In this document: piece by piece, positions 1 to 7,017 of the stretch | How positions within the stretch are numbered: position 1 is the first letter of the stretch | Layout: every line of letters begins with the position of its first letter | From: an uncultured Lachnospiraceae bacterium | GTDB taxonomy: Bacteria; Bacillota; Clostridia; Lachnospirales; Lachnospiraceae | Assembly (NCBI GenBank): GCA_947630695.1 | Contig: CANRIM010000010.1 | Span: 1 to 62,192, forward strand | Direction: 5' to 3' | DNA: 62,192 bases | Made by a program: the position numbers and the translations under genes | The notes under the pieces: model-generated | The model's input: the letters and a program-made list of their open reading frames with translations, nothing else | The model's database searches: none | What the model was told of the DNA's origin: nothing

Positions 1-903
1 GCACGTTACACTCTTGACCGTTGGGCAAAATTGAAGCAATATGGAAGCATGGATAAAACACGCAACCAACTCAAAACTATGAACCGGCAGTTCGGTTTCT
101 ACATGGCTCAGAAGACCGCTATGAAAAACAACCTCATTGCCCTGCTCGACCAGACCTATCCGGGCGCGAACGACTTCTTCGACAGCCCCGCAAGGAGCGA
201 CGGCAGCCAGAAATGGGTGGATTTTGTCTATACCTACTGGCATGTGGACTGTGTCCGCAGCAGGTCACTGGCAGCTTTTACGGAACACTATCAGAACTGG
301 TGCAGACGCAAGGGCTATAACTTCAGCGCCGGTAAAGCGGAGAAGATCTATCAGGCCTCCTCTGACCTGATTGCCGTATTCCCTAAGGATGACAGTACAA
401 AACTGCTGATCCGCCAGGCCGTGGCCTTGCTGAATACTACATCTGAAACCGTGGAATCCCTGCGCCGGAAAATGGACGAAGCTGCCTCCACACTGCCGGA
501 ATACCCGGTTGTCATGGCGATGAACGGCGTCGGCCCTACCCTCGGTTCACAGCTCATGGCTGAAATCGGGGATGTGACGCGTTTTACGCACCGGGAAGCG
601 CTGACTGCTTTTGCAGGCGTTGATCCCAGAAAAACCAAAGATTCCGGACAGTATATCCAGAAAAGCGTACCTACAACCAAGAAAGGTTCTCCAAGTCTGC
701 GTAAGACTCTCTTCCAGATCATGGACGGTCTTATCAAGCGGTCGCCCGCTGATGATCCTGTGTATGCTTTCATGGATAAGAAACGGGCAGAGGGCAAGCC
801 CTACTATGTCTACATGACTGCCGGTGCAAACAAGTTCCTCCGCATTTATTACGGTCGGGTAAGGGAATACCTTGCCTCCCTGTCCGAAACGGAAGAAAAC
901 TAA
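1..903 (+). CDS. IS110-family transposase, 5' end cut by window edge
   Basis: The frame is open from base 1 to the stop at 901-903, so the true start lies outside the window; the first in-frame start-like codon, TTG at 31, has no reason to be real. The C-terminal half carries the Transposase_20 (IS110/IS116/IS902) helix-hairpin-helix pattern, around MNGVGPTLGSQLMAEIGD and AFAGVDP, followed by KKGSPSLRKTLFQ. The N-terminal DEDD catalytic domain would be upstream and cannot be checked. IS110 elements move through a circular intermediate, usually without terminal inverted repeats, and are guided by a bridge RNA encoded in a non-coding end. I saw no clear boundary between the stop and the next gene. 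Confidence 0.9.
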   Translation, partial: ARYTLDRWAKLKQYGSMDKTRNQLKTMNRQFGFYMAQKTAMKNNLIALLDQTYPGANDFFDSPARSDGSQKWVDFVYTYWHVDCVRSRSLAAFTEHYQNWCRRKGYNFSAGKAEKIYQASSDLIAVFPKDDSTKLLIRQAVALLNTTSETVESLRRKMDEAASTLPEYPVVMAMNGVGPTLGSQLMAEIGDVTRFTHREALTAFAGVDPRKTKDSGQYIQKSVPTTKKGSPSLRKTLFQIMDGLIKRSPADDPVYAFMDKKRAEGKPYYVYMTAGANKFLRIYYGRVREYLASLSETEEN

Positions 904-922
904 AGAGAATACCAGTTCCTTT

Positions 923-957
923 ATCAGGCCGACGCTCTGCGGTGGTCTGGTTTTTGT
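923..957 (+). terminator. possible terminator after the IS110 transposase
   Basis: A wobble-containing stem pairs CAGGCCG (925-931) with the segment near 942-949, followed by GTTTTTG. The stem is imperfect, so this is weak. The rest of 958-1126 is AT-rich; it holds TTGACT at 1006-1011 but no convincing -10 at the right distance. Confidence 0.4.
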
Positions 958-1138
958 GCTTTTCGTTCAACCTGTATAAATTTTTCAAAGTTCACAAATT
1001 TCTGCTTGACTTTTTATTTGCAGACTATTTTACCATGTACGAGCCTTTTCCTCAATTCGTTTTTCTTCTCAGTTGTCTTCCGCAAAAATGTATAGTAAGA
1101 TACAGGTATCTCAGCAAAGAATCGACGGAGGCCGACAG

Positions 1139-2539
1139 ATGGCATCTCTTCTGGAAAAATTACAGCAATATACCGCATCCGCTGCCCTGCCCATGCACAT
1201 GCCCGGGCATAAGCGCAATCTGCGCGCCTTTCCCTGGCTTTCCGCCCTCGGCGGAGCGCTGGACATTACCGAAATTGCAGGGTTTGACAATCTGAATGCG
1301 CCGGAAACCTGCTTTCTGGAACTGGAACAGCGCGTTGCGGCGCTCTGGGGTGCAAAGGCAAGCATTTGCCTCGTAAGCGGCAGCACCGCAGGGATACTGA
1401 CGGCCGTCAGCGCGGCGCTGGAACCGGGCGGCGCACTGCTGATTTCCAGAGCCTCCCACAAATCCGTCTATCACGCGGCAGAGCTGAACCGGGCCGAACT
1501 GCATTATCTGCTTCCGGCCATGGATATGCAGCTGCAGATTCCGGTTTCGGTTTCCCCGGATCAGGTGGATACGGCATTGTCTCTGTACCCGCAGGTAAAA
1601 CTTGTGGTAATCACCAGTCCCACTTATGAAGGGATTCTGAGTGATATTCGCGGCATTGCCGCCGTCTGCCACGCCCATGGCGCGCTGCTTTTGGTGGACG
1701 AGGCCCATGGGGCGCATCTGGGATTCGGCCGTTTTCCGGAAAGCGCCGTGTCCCTTGGCGCAGACTTAGTCGTCCAGAGCCTGCACAAAACGCTGCCGGC
1801 CCTGACCCAGACAGCGGTGCTTCATATCTGCAGTCCACGAATCGACCCCGCCGTTGTCCGCCGCTATACCGCCATGTTTCAAAGCAGCAGTCCTTCGTAT
1901 CTGCTCAGCGCTTCCATAGACGGCTGTGTGGGGTATCTGGAACAGGAAGGCACTGCCGCGGCAGAAGGCTGGCTTGCCGCTCTGGAAAATTTTTCCCGGC
2001 GACTGCGGCATTTGCAACAGCTGCAGATTCCGGAAAATTTCCCCGGTGCCTATACAAAAGATCCGTCCAAGCTGCTGATTTCCACGGCAGCATGCGCATT
2101 GAATGGCATGGAACTGGCTGAAATGCTGCAGCGTCGTTTTTCCATTGAAGTAGAAATGGCCTGCCCACAGTTTGCCCTTGCCATGACCGGAATGGGGGAC
2201 GATGAAACTTCCCTGTCTCGCCTTGCCGAGGCCCTTGTAACCATCGACGCGCTCGACCTGGGGAAACCTAAGGCCCCCGCACCTTCGAACTTTCATCTGC
2301 CGGAATCTGTCCTTTCCCTGCAGGAGGCCGTGAAAGCGCCCCGTATTCCTGTCCCGCTTTCGGAGGCAGCCGACCGCATCAGTGCGGAATATATCTGGGC
2401 GTACCCACCCGGCATTCCCATTCTGGCGCCCGGAGAACGCATCGACGCGCAGCTCCTGCAGACGGTATTGTCCCGGACAGATCTGCATTCTACATATCAC
2501 GGACTGCCCGCGCATATTTTTTGTATCGTGAAATATTGA
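1139..2539 (+). CDS. Orn/Lys/Arg decarboxylase-family PLP enzyme (short form)
   Basis: A fold-type I PLP enzyme of the Orn/Lys/Arg decarboxylase major-domain family, 466 aa. Near the N-terminus is the family hallmark PMHMPGHKRN; the cofactor-binding region includes VDEAHGAHLGF, and SLHKTLPALTQ carries the predicted Schiff-base lysine. It lacks the N-terminal wing domain of inducible enterobacterial decarboxylases and resembles the SpeA/YaaO type of Firmicutes. The substrate (arginine, lysine or ornithine) cannot be decided here. The ATG at 1139 is chosen because CGGAGG at 1126-1131 sits 7 nt upstream; the frame runs back to a TTG at 1073 without a ribosome site. Its stop overlaps the promoter of the SCIFF gene. 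Confidence 0.85.
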   Translation: MASLLEKLQQYTASAALPMHMPGHKRNLRAFPWLSALGGALDITEIAGFDNLNAPETCFLELEQRVAALWGAKASICLVSGSTAGILTAVSAALEPGGALLISRASHKSVYHAAELNRAELHYLLPAMDMQLQIPVSVSPDQVDTALSLYPQVKLVVITSPTYEGILSDIRGIAAVCHAHGALLLVDEAHGAHLGFGRFPESAVSLGADLVVQSLHKTLPALTQTAVLHICSPRIDPAVVRRYTAMFQSSSPSYLLSASIDGCVGYLEQEGTAAAEGWLAALENFSRRLRHLQQLQIPENFPGAYTKDPSKLLISTAACALNGMELAEMLQRRFSIEVEMACPQFALAMTGMGDDETSLSRLAEALVTIDALDLGKPKAPAPSNFHLPESVLSLQEAVKAPRIPVPLSEAADRISAEYIWAYPPGIPILAPGERIDAQLLQTVLSRTDLHSTYHGLPAHIFCIVKY

Positions 2540-2564
2540 CCTGTGTCAAAAAATGATGTAGAAT
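2536..2564 (+). promoter_or_regulatory. sigma-A-type promoter of the SCIFF peptide gene
   Basis: TTGACC (2536-2541), a 17-nt spacer and TAGAAT (2559-2564). The -35 overlaps the stop codon of the decarboxylase gene. Predicted start near 2571, giving a leader of about 35 nt with the ribosome site AAAGGGG at 2591-2597. Confidence 0.7.
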
Positions 2565-2605
2565 AACGATAATCAGATAAGTATTTAAAGAAAGGGGACA
2601 TTCCC

Positions 2606-2755
2606 ATGAAACGTATTCAGACGATCGATACTCGTGATTTAAAAGAAAGCACAGTTTCCGGCGGCTGCGGCGAGTGCCAGACATCCTGCCAGTCCGCATG
2701 CAAAACCTCCTGCGGGGTTGCCAATCAGATGTGCGAACACAAAGACGAGGAATAA
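2606..2755 (+). CDS. scfA: SCIFF peptide (six cysteines in forty-five residues), RiPP precursor
   Basis: A 49-aa precursor too short for routine gene calling. Cysteines are at 21, 24, 28, 32, 36 and 43, in the order CGEC, TSCQSAC, KTSC and MC that defines SCIFF. Known: SCIFF is nearly universal in class Clostridia, and the partner radical-SAM SPASM enzyme makes a thioether (ranthipeptide class). The maturase starts 81 nt downstream, confirming the pair. Residue 37, right after Cys36, is Gly, whereas the consensus I recall has Thr there (SCTVGNQ type), and that Thr is the reported crosslink acceptor. The start ATG follows AAAGGGG by 8 nt. A hairpin terminator separates it from the maturase. 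Confidence 0.95.
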   Translation: MKRIQTIDTRDLKESTVSGGCGECQTSCQSACKTSCGVANQMCEHKDEE

Positions 2756-2768
2756 TTTCAAACGATCG

Positions 2769-2804
2769 ATGCCGCTTGCGCAAAGCGCAGGCGGCATTCT
2801 TTTT
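2769..2804 (+). terminator. hairpin terminator/attenuator between SCIFF peptide and maturase
   Basis: ATGCCGC (2769-2775) pairs with GCGGCAT (2791-2797), with an inner GCGC/GCGC extension and an AAA loop, followed by TCTTTTT. It should end most transcripts after the peptide gene and let a minority continue into the maturase, setting a substrate excess. Inference from position and structure. Confidence 0.75.
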
Positions 2805-2836
2805 ACTTATTTTCAAACAGCGACAGGAGATTGTTT

Positions 2837-4219
2837 ATGATTCACCAATACCAGTTAAACGGTTACAATATTGTATTAGACGTTTATTCCGGTTCCGTGC
2901 ACTTGGTCGATGAAGTGGCTTACGACATGATCGCCATGTATGAAACCAACACACCGGAGGAGATCATTTCGGCCATGCTTGCCAAATATGCCGGCCGCCC
3001 GGATGTGACGGAAGCCGAGCTGCGGGAATGCCTGCAGGACATCGATGCGCTGAAACAGGCCGGAAAGCTGTTCAGCGAAGATCCTTACCGGGATCTGGCA
3101 CAGCATGTCAAACAAAAATCCGACGATATCAAGGCACTGTGCCTGCATGTGGCGCACACCTGCAATTTAAACTGCAGCTATTGCTTCGCCGCCCAGGGGA
3201 AATACAAGGGCGAGCGGGCGCTGATGTCCTTTGAAGTGGGCAAACAGGCCCTGGATTTTCTGGTGTCGCATTCAGGAAAACGCGTTAATCTGGAAGTGGA
3301 CTTTTTCGGCGGCGAGCCTCTGATGAACTGGGATGTGGTAAAGCAGCTGGTGGCTTACGCCCGCAGTATTGAAGAAACCGTCCATAAAAAATTCCGGTTT
3401 ACCCTTACCACCAACGGCGTGCTGGTGGACGATGAGGTCATCGATTTTGCCAACCGGGAAATGCACAACGTGGTCATGTCCATTGACGGCAGACCCGAAG
3501 TCCATGATCGATTCCGCGTTGACTACGCGGGGAACGGCAGTTTTGAAAATATCCTTCCGAAATTCCAAAAATTTGCCAAAGCCCGCAGGGACAGAAACTA
3601 TTATGTGAGGGGTACTTATACCCATTACAATACGGATTTTACCAATGATCTGTTTTATCTGGCGGATCTGGGATTTACGGAGCTGTCCATGGAGCCCGTC
3701 GTCTGCGCGCCGGACGATCCCGTTGCTTTGACGGAAGAAGATCTGCCGAAACTGTTTGCACAGTATGAAATTCTTGCAAAAGAAATGCTGAAGCGGGAAA
3801 AAGAAGGCCGTCCGCTGACCTTTTATCATTATATGATCGACCTGACCCACGGCCCGTGCATCTATAAGCGACTGGCAGGCTGCGGTTCCGGCACAGAATA
3901 TCTTGCCGTGACGCCCTGGGGCGACCTGTATCCCTGCCACCAGTTTGTAGGCGACGAGAGCTACCGGATGGGCAATGTGTGGGACGGGGTGACCAATACC
4001 GAACTGCGCGATACCTTCAAACGCTGTAATGTCTACGCCCGCCCGGACTGCGCCGACTGCTGGGGCAAACTTTATTGCTCCGGCGGATGCGCCGCCAATG
4101 CGTACCATGCCACGGGCAGCATTACTGGCACCTACGAATATGGCTGCAAGCTCTTTTTGAAGCGTATGGAATGCGCCATTATGATGCAGACGGCACGCTG
4201 CCGGAAGGATGCGGAGTGA
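2837..4219 (+). CDS. scfB: SCIFF maturase, radical SAM/SPASM thioether-forming enzyme
   Basis: 460 aa. N-terminal region of about 95 residues resembling a RiPP recognition domain (starts MIHQYQLNGYNIVLDVYSGS); radical-SAM cluster motif CNLNCSYCFA at about 110-120, which binds the [4Fe-4S] that cleaves S-adenosylmethionine; FFGGEP further on; C-terminal SPASM/twitch cysteines (CGSGTEYLAVTPWGDLYPCHQ, then CADCWGKLYCSGGC and YGCKLF) for two auxiliary clusters. Known role: installs the thioether in SCIFF. ATG 2837 is preferred over the in-frame TTG at 2831 because AGGAGA lies at 2825-2830. Its stop lies in a stem GGAGTGAA/TTCACTCC (4212-4239) that also covers the stop of the convergent DUF308 gene. 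Confidence 0.95.
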   Translation: MIHQYQLNGYNIVLDVYSGSVHLVDEVAYDMIAMYETNTPEEIISAMLAKYAGRPDVTEAELRECLQDIDALKQAGKLFSEDPYRDLAQHVKQKSDDIKALCLHVAHTCNLNCSYCFAAQGKYKGERALMSFEVGKQALDFLVSHSGKRVNLEVDFFGGEPLMNWDVVKQLVAYARSIEETVHKKFRFTLTTNGVLVDDEVIDFANREMHNVVMSIDGRPEVHDRFRVDYAGNGSFENILPKFQKFAKARRDRNYYVRGTYTHYNTDFTNDLFYLADLGFTELSMEPVVCAPDDPVALTEEDLPKLFAQYEILAKEMLKREKEGRPLTFYHYMIDLTHGPCIYKRLAGCGSGTEYLAVTPWGDLYPCHQFVGDESYRMGNVWDGVTNTELRDTFKRCNVYARPDCADCWGKLYCSGGCAANAYHATGSITGTYEYGCKLFLKRMECAIMMQTARCRKDAE

Positions 4220-4232
4220 ATCGGTTTTTCCT

Positions 4233-4784
4233 TCACTCCATATCTTTATGTAAACCAGCTGTCCGGATCAGCGAAACCAGATCCATGACCGCTTCCACGA
4301 TCAGTACGATACCCGCCAGCTGCCATACGGAAAATGCCGCGTCTTTCGGATAAGCCACAATGATCACTCCCAGCAGAATGGCCAGCACGCCGCTGATCAT
4401 GCTCAGGGCGGATACCGGAAATTCCGCTTTTTTCATCAGAAAGTAATTCTGCAGCTTATAAATGCCGCAGATAATCAGCACAACGCCGTAGATCACGGCA
4501 ACTGCAGCCAAAAGGCCGATGACCGCGCCGGAAGCAAAGGTGCAGACCGCGCCGATGGCCAGGGTGACCACCGCAATCAGCATGGCCAGGGCGTCATTGA
4601 TGCCTTCTTTTCTGGCCCGCAGATAACGAATCAGATAGGTCACGCCGATAGTCAGCAGGATAATGCCAAACAAAGTCACCACCACTTTTGTGAAGGTTTC
4701 CGGGTCCCGCAGCAGAAAAATGCCCACGGCCGCCTCAAATAAAATCAGTAAAATCATGGGAATGTTCATTTTCAGGGATTTCAT
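4233..4784 (-). CDS. DUF308 (HdeD-like) small membrane protein
   Basis: 183 aa, almost entirely hydrophobic, with about six predicted membrane helices separated by short basic loops, such as YLIRYLRARKEG and KLQNYFLMKKAEF. This is the pattern of the DUF308/HdeD family. The biochemical role is unknown; E. coli HdeD is linked to acid resistance, which should not be transferred here. A GGAGG site sits about 9 nt before the ATG. It lies 29 nt downstream of cysK on the same strand and is probably cotranscribed with it. It converges on scfB with 13 nt between stop codons. Confidence 0.8.
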   Translation of the reverse strand: MKSLKMNIPMILLILFEAAVGIFLLRDPETFTKVVVTLFGIILLTIGVTYLIRYLRARKEGINDALAMLIAVVTLAIGAVCTFASGAVIGLLAAVAVIYGVVLIICGIYKLQNYFLMKKAEFPVSALSMISGVLAILLGVIIVAYPKDAAFSVWQLAGIVLIVEAVMDLVSLIRTAGLHKDME

Positions 4785-4813
4785 GTCTTATTTCCTCCGT
4801 TTCATTTTGATTG

Positions 4814-5746
4814 TTATTCCCCGTCAAACAAGGGCGTAGAGAAATACCGTTCCGCCGTATCGGGAAGAATGGTGACCACGGTTTTCCCGGGGCCTAACTT
4901 TTTGGCCAGGGAAATGGCCGCCGCCACATTGGTGCCGGAAGAGATGCCGCACATCAGGCCCTCCTTCCGCGCCAGATCTCTGGCGGTGGAAAGGGCTTCT
5001 TCATCCGAAACAATGTAGATATCTTCATAAATATTCTGATTGAGAATTTCCGGAATCAGGCCGTCGCCAATGCCCATCTGCAGATGCGTGCCGACGGTTC
5101 CGCCCGCAAGGATCGCCGCATTTTCCGGCTCCACTGCCCAGATCGTCATCCGGGGATTTAAGGCCTTCAGGGTTTCTCCGATACCGGTCAGCGTGCCGCC
5201 CGTACCGATGCCAGAGCAAAAACCGTCGATGGGGCCGCCTACCTGCTCAAGGATTTCCAGACCGGTCTGATGCCGGTGGATCATGGGATTGGCGGGATTG
5301 GAAAACTGCTGGGGTACAAAGACATTGGGATCCTCCCGCTCCATTTGAAGCGCCATCTGCAGGCACTCGTCGATGGCCGCGCCGATATTACCCGCGTCAT
5401 GCACCAGAATCACTTCCGCGCCGTAATGCCGCATCAGTTTTCTGCGCTCTAAGCTAACGGAATCCGGCATGATGATCCGTACCCGGTATCCCCGCACCGC
5501 GCCTACCAGCGCCAGCCCGATGCCCTGATTGCCGGAGGTGGGCTCTACAATAATCATATCCGGTTTCAGTTTGCCCTGCCGTTCCGCTTCCAGGATCATG
5601 TTATACGCCACACGGGTTTTGATGGATCCGCCGACGTTGAGCCCCTCATATTTGACCAGCACCCGGGCCGCGTCTTTTCCCACCATGTGATTCAGTTGTA
5701 TCATCGGCGTATGGCCGACTGCGTCCAAAACATTCTGATATATCAT
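4814..5746 (-). CDS. cysK: cysteine synthase (O-acetylserine sulfhydrylase)
   Basis: 310 aa, the normal length for a beta-family PLP enzyme that converts O-acetylserine and sulfide to cysteine. The predicted PLP lysine is in GGSIKTR (most family members have KDR; the KTR form is a small deviation). The asparagine/substrate loop is PTSGNQGIGLA, and the phosphate-binding glycine loop is GIGTGGTLTGIG. The C-terminus has SGISSGTN-like LMCGISSGTN. A partner serine acetyltransferase is encoded at 18119-19027, so both steps of cysteine synthesis are in the window. A cystathionine beta-synthase-like specificity cannot be excluded from sequence alone. Confidence 0.9.
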   Translation of the reverse strand: MIYQNVLDAVGHTPMIQLNHMVGKDAARVLVKYEGLNVGGSIKTRVAYNMILEAERQGKLKPDMIIVEPTSGNQGIGLALVGAVRGYRVRIIMPDSVSLERRKLMRHYGAEVILVHDAGNIGAAIDECLQMALQMEREDPNVFVPQQFSNPANPMIHRHQTGLEILEQVGGPIDGFCSGIGTGGTLTGIGETLKALNPRMTIWAVEPENAAILAGGTVGTHLQMGIGDGLIPEILNQNIYEDIYIVSDEEALSTARDLARKEGLMCGISSGTNVAAAISLAKKLGPGKTVVTILPDTAERYFSTPLFDGE

Positions 5747-5785
5747 ATTTATTTCCTTTATCTTCTATTTTTACAATTCCTATCC

Positions 5786-5814
5786 ATCATAGCGAAAAAT
5801 AGACCGCACTGCAA
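5786..5814 (-). promoter_or_regulatory. promoter of cysK
   Basis: On the minus strand, TTGCAG (5814-5809), 17-nt spacer, TATGAT (5791-5786), about 40 nt upstream of the cysK ATG at 5746. No riboswitch or T-box-like leader fits between promoter and gene. Confidence 0.65.
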
Positions 5815-5845
5815 GCCTAAAATATGCTTTCCGCGGTCTTTCCTG

Positions 5846-5875
5846 TTGTGAATTGCTGCCCTTTGGTGTTACAAT
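5846..5875 (+). promoter_or_regulatory. promoter of the HAD phosphatase gene
   Basis: TTGTGA (5846-5851), 18-nt spacer, TACAAT (5870-5875). Predicted start near 5882, which places the leader cassette (5877-5955) at the very 5' end of the transcript. Confidence 0.55.
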
Positions 5876-5876
5876 A

Positions 5877-5955
5877 CAAACAGGTATTTTTTATCTTTAT
5901 GGCAGGTGCGCCCCTTCGGGCGCGCGTGCCGCTACCTGTTAAGGAGGCTTGTGCT
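5877..5955 (+). repeat. leader cassette copy D (hairpin plus Shine-Dalgarno) before the HAD gene
   Basis: Contains the shared core ATGGCAGGTGCGCC, a short loop, GCGCGCGTGCCG, TACCTG and AAGGAGG just before the gene start. GGCA...TGCC with inner GCGCC/GGCGC forms a hairpin. In this copy an outer stem AACAGGTA/TACCTGTT is added. The core ATG (5899) is in frame with the HAD gene and would add 19 residues (MAGAPLRARVPLP...). Related copies lie at 16758-16853, 45779-45871 and 57297-57371. Confidence 0.7.
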
Positions 5956-6783
5956 ATGGATATCAAATGCATCGCGCTGGATCTGGACCGTACCACGCTC
6001 AACGCCAAAGGGCGTCTGTCCGCCGGCAACCGCGCCGCGCTGGAATACGCCATTTCCAAAGGCGTGCACATCGTCATTGCCAGCGGCCGGGGCTTTGCCT
6101 CCCTGCCGGAAGACGTCGCGGCCGTTCCCGGCATCGAATATGCCATTACCTCCAACGGCGCTGCCGTATATCATCTGCCTACGGCCCGCAGGATCCACGC
6201 TTTCAGCCTTTCTCCGTCCGCCGTCCGTTCGATTTTAAACCTCACCGAAGCGGAGCCGGTACTGCTGGAGGCCTTTGTGGACGGCATCGCTTATGCTGAT
6301 GCCGCGTACATAGAAAATCCTGTGGCCTACGGTGCCTCCGAACAGGCCGTGGCCTATATTCAAAGCACCAGACACCCGGTTTCCGATATCCGCGCCTTCC
6401 TTCTTTCCCATATCGACAATCTGGAATGTATCGATCTGCTGGTGGCGGAAGAATCGATTAAAACCCGGCTCTGGGGCATTCTTGACCAAGCCATTCCCGA
6501 CATTTACATTACCTCCTCCGTGCCGCATCTTATTGAGATTTCCGACCGGCAGTCCGGCAAGCACGCCGGGATCCGCTATGTCACCCAGCTTCTGGGACTT
6601 ACACCTGCCCAGACCGCGGCCTTTGGGGACGCGGACAATGATACGGATCTGCTTTCTTTCGTAGGCTGCGGCATCGCCGTAGAAAACGCCACCCCCGCCT
6701 GCAAAGCGGCGGCGAACGCCATTACGAAAGATTTCGATGCAGACGGCGTCGCCTGGGGAATCTATCATATATTAAACCTGTAA
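5956..6783 (+). CDS. HAD-superfamily Cof-type phosphatase
   Basis: 275 aa. Motif I ALDLDRTTLN near residue 6 has the nucleophile and acid/base aspartates. GFASLPEDV-type cap follows, and motif IV AFGDADNDTDLLS near the C-terminus has the Mg-binding GDxxND. This is the Cof/YidA subfamily (cap type IIB) that dephosphorylates sugar phosphates, phosphosugars or cofactors; the substrate cannot be inferred. ATG 5956 follows AAGGAGG (5941-5947) by 8 nt; an in-frame ATG at 5899 inside the leader cassette is a possible longer start. Monocistronic by layout: own promoter, then a structured element. Confidence 0.88.
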   Translation: MDIKCIALDLDRTTLNAKGRLSAGNRAALEYAISKGVHIVIASGRGFASLPEDVAAVPGIEYAITSNGAAVYHLPTARRIHAFSLSPSAVRSILNLTEAEPVLLEAFVDGIAYADAAYIENPVAYGASEQAVAYIQSTRHPVSDIRAFLLSHIDNLECIDLLVAEESIKTRLWGILDQAIPDIYITSSVPHLIEISDRQSGKHAGIRYVTQLLGLTPAQTAAFGDADNDTDLLSFVGCGIAVENATPACKAAANAITKDFDADGVAWGIYHILNL

Positions 6784-6959
6784 TTACAGCGTCAAAAGCT
6801 CGAAACCACGGTATGCTTGCATACCGTGGGGTGAGAAGCTTTATGACGCGCCCCAACATGAGGAAGAAGTGGGGCTTAGGGCCCCATGAATTCCGAATGT
6901 TGGGCAGGATTGTGAGAGCTGCGAAGCAGCGTAACAATCCGTAATCATTTTTACAGCGT
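6784..6959. repeat. multi-hairpin element with flanking direct repeats (MITE-like or small RNA)
   Basis: Between a HAD gene and the hydF terminator there are three stacked structures. First: GCGTC-AAAAGCT ... AGCTTT-GACGC enclosing the perfect hairpin CCACGGTATG/CATACCGTGG (6786-6849). Second: CCCAACAT/ATGTTGGG enclosing TGGGGC/GCCCCA (about 6851-6904). Third: GGATTGT/ACAATCC enclosing GCTGC/GCAGC (about 6907-6940). TTACAGCGT occurs at both ends (6784 and 6951), and a 17-nt copy of the left end recurs at 57443-57459. No ORF is apparent. It could be a non-autonomous element related to IS200/IS605-type ends, or a non-coding RNA. Confidence 0.55.
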
Positions 6960-6995
6960 AAAAAAAGACCATTCGATCCTCCGAATGGTCTTTTT
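6960..6995 (-). terminator. terminator of the hydrogenase maturation operon
   Basis: Perfect 9-bp stem GACCATTCG/CGAATGGTC (6967-6975 and 6982-6990) with a 6-nt loop. On the minus strand it is followed by seven or more T; on the plus strand it is followed by TTTTT, so it can work in both directions. Confidence 0.85.
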
Positions 6996-7017
6996 GTGTT
7001 CCGTATCATCCGTTTCA

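Noticed and set aside
942-1295. 117-codon plus-strand frame after the transposase
   Set aside because: Overlaps the start of the decarboxylase in another frame, starts in AT-rich non-coding DNA and has no ribosome site.
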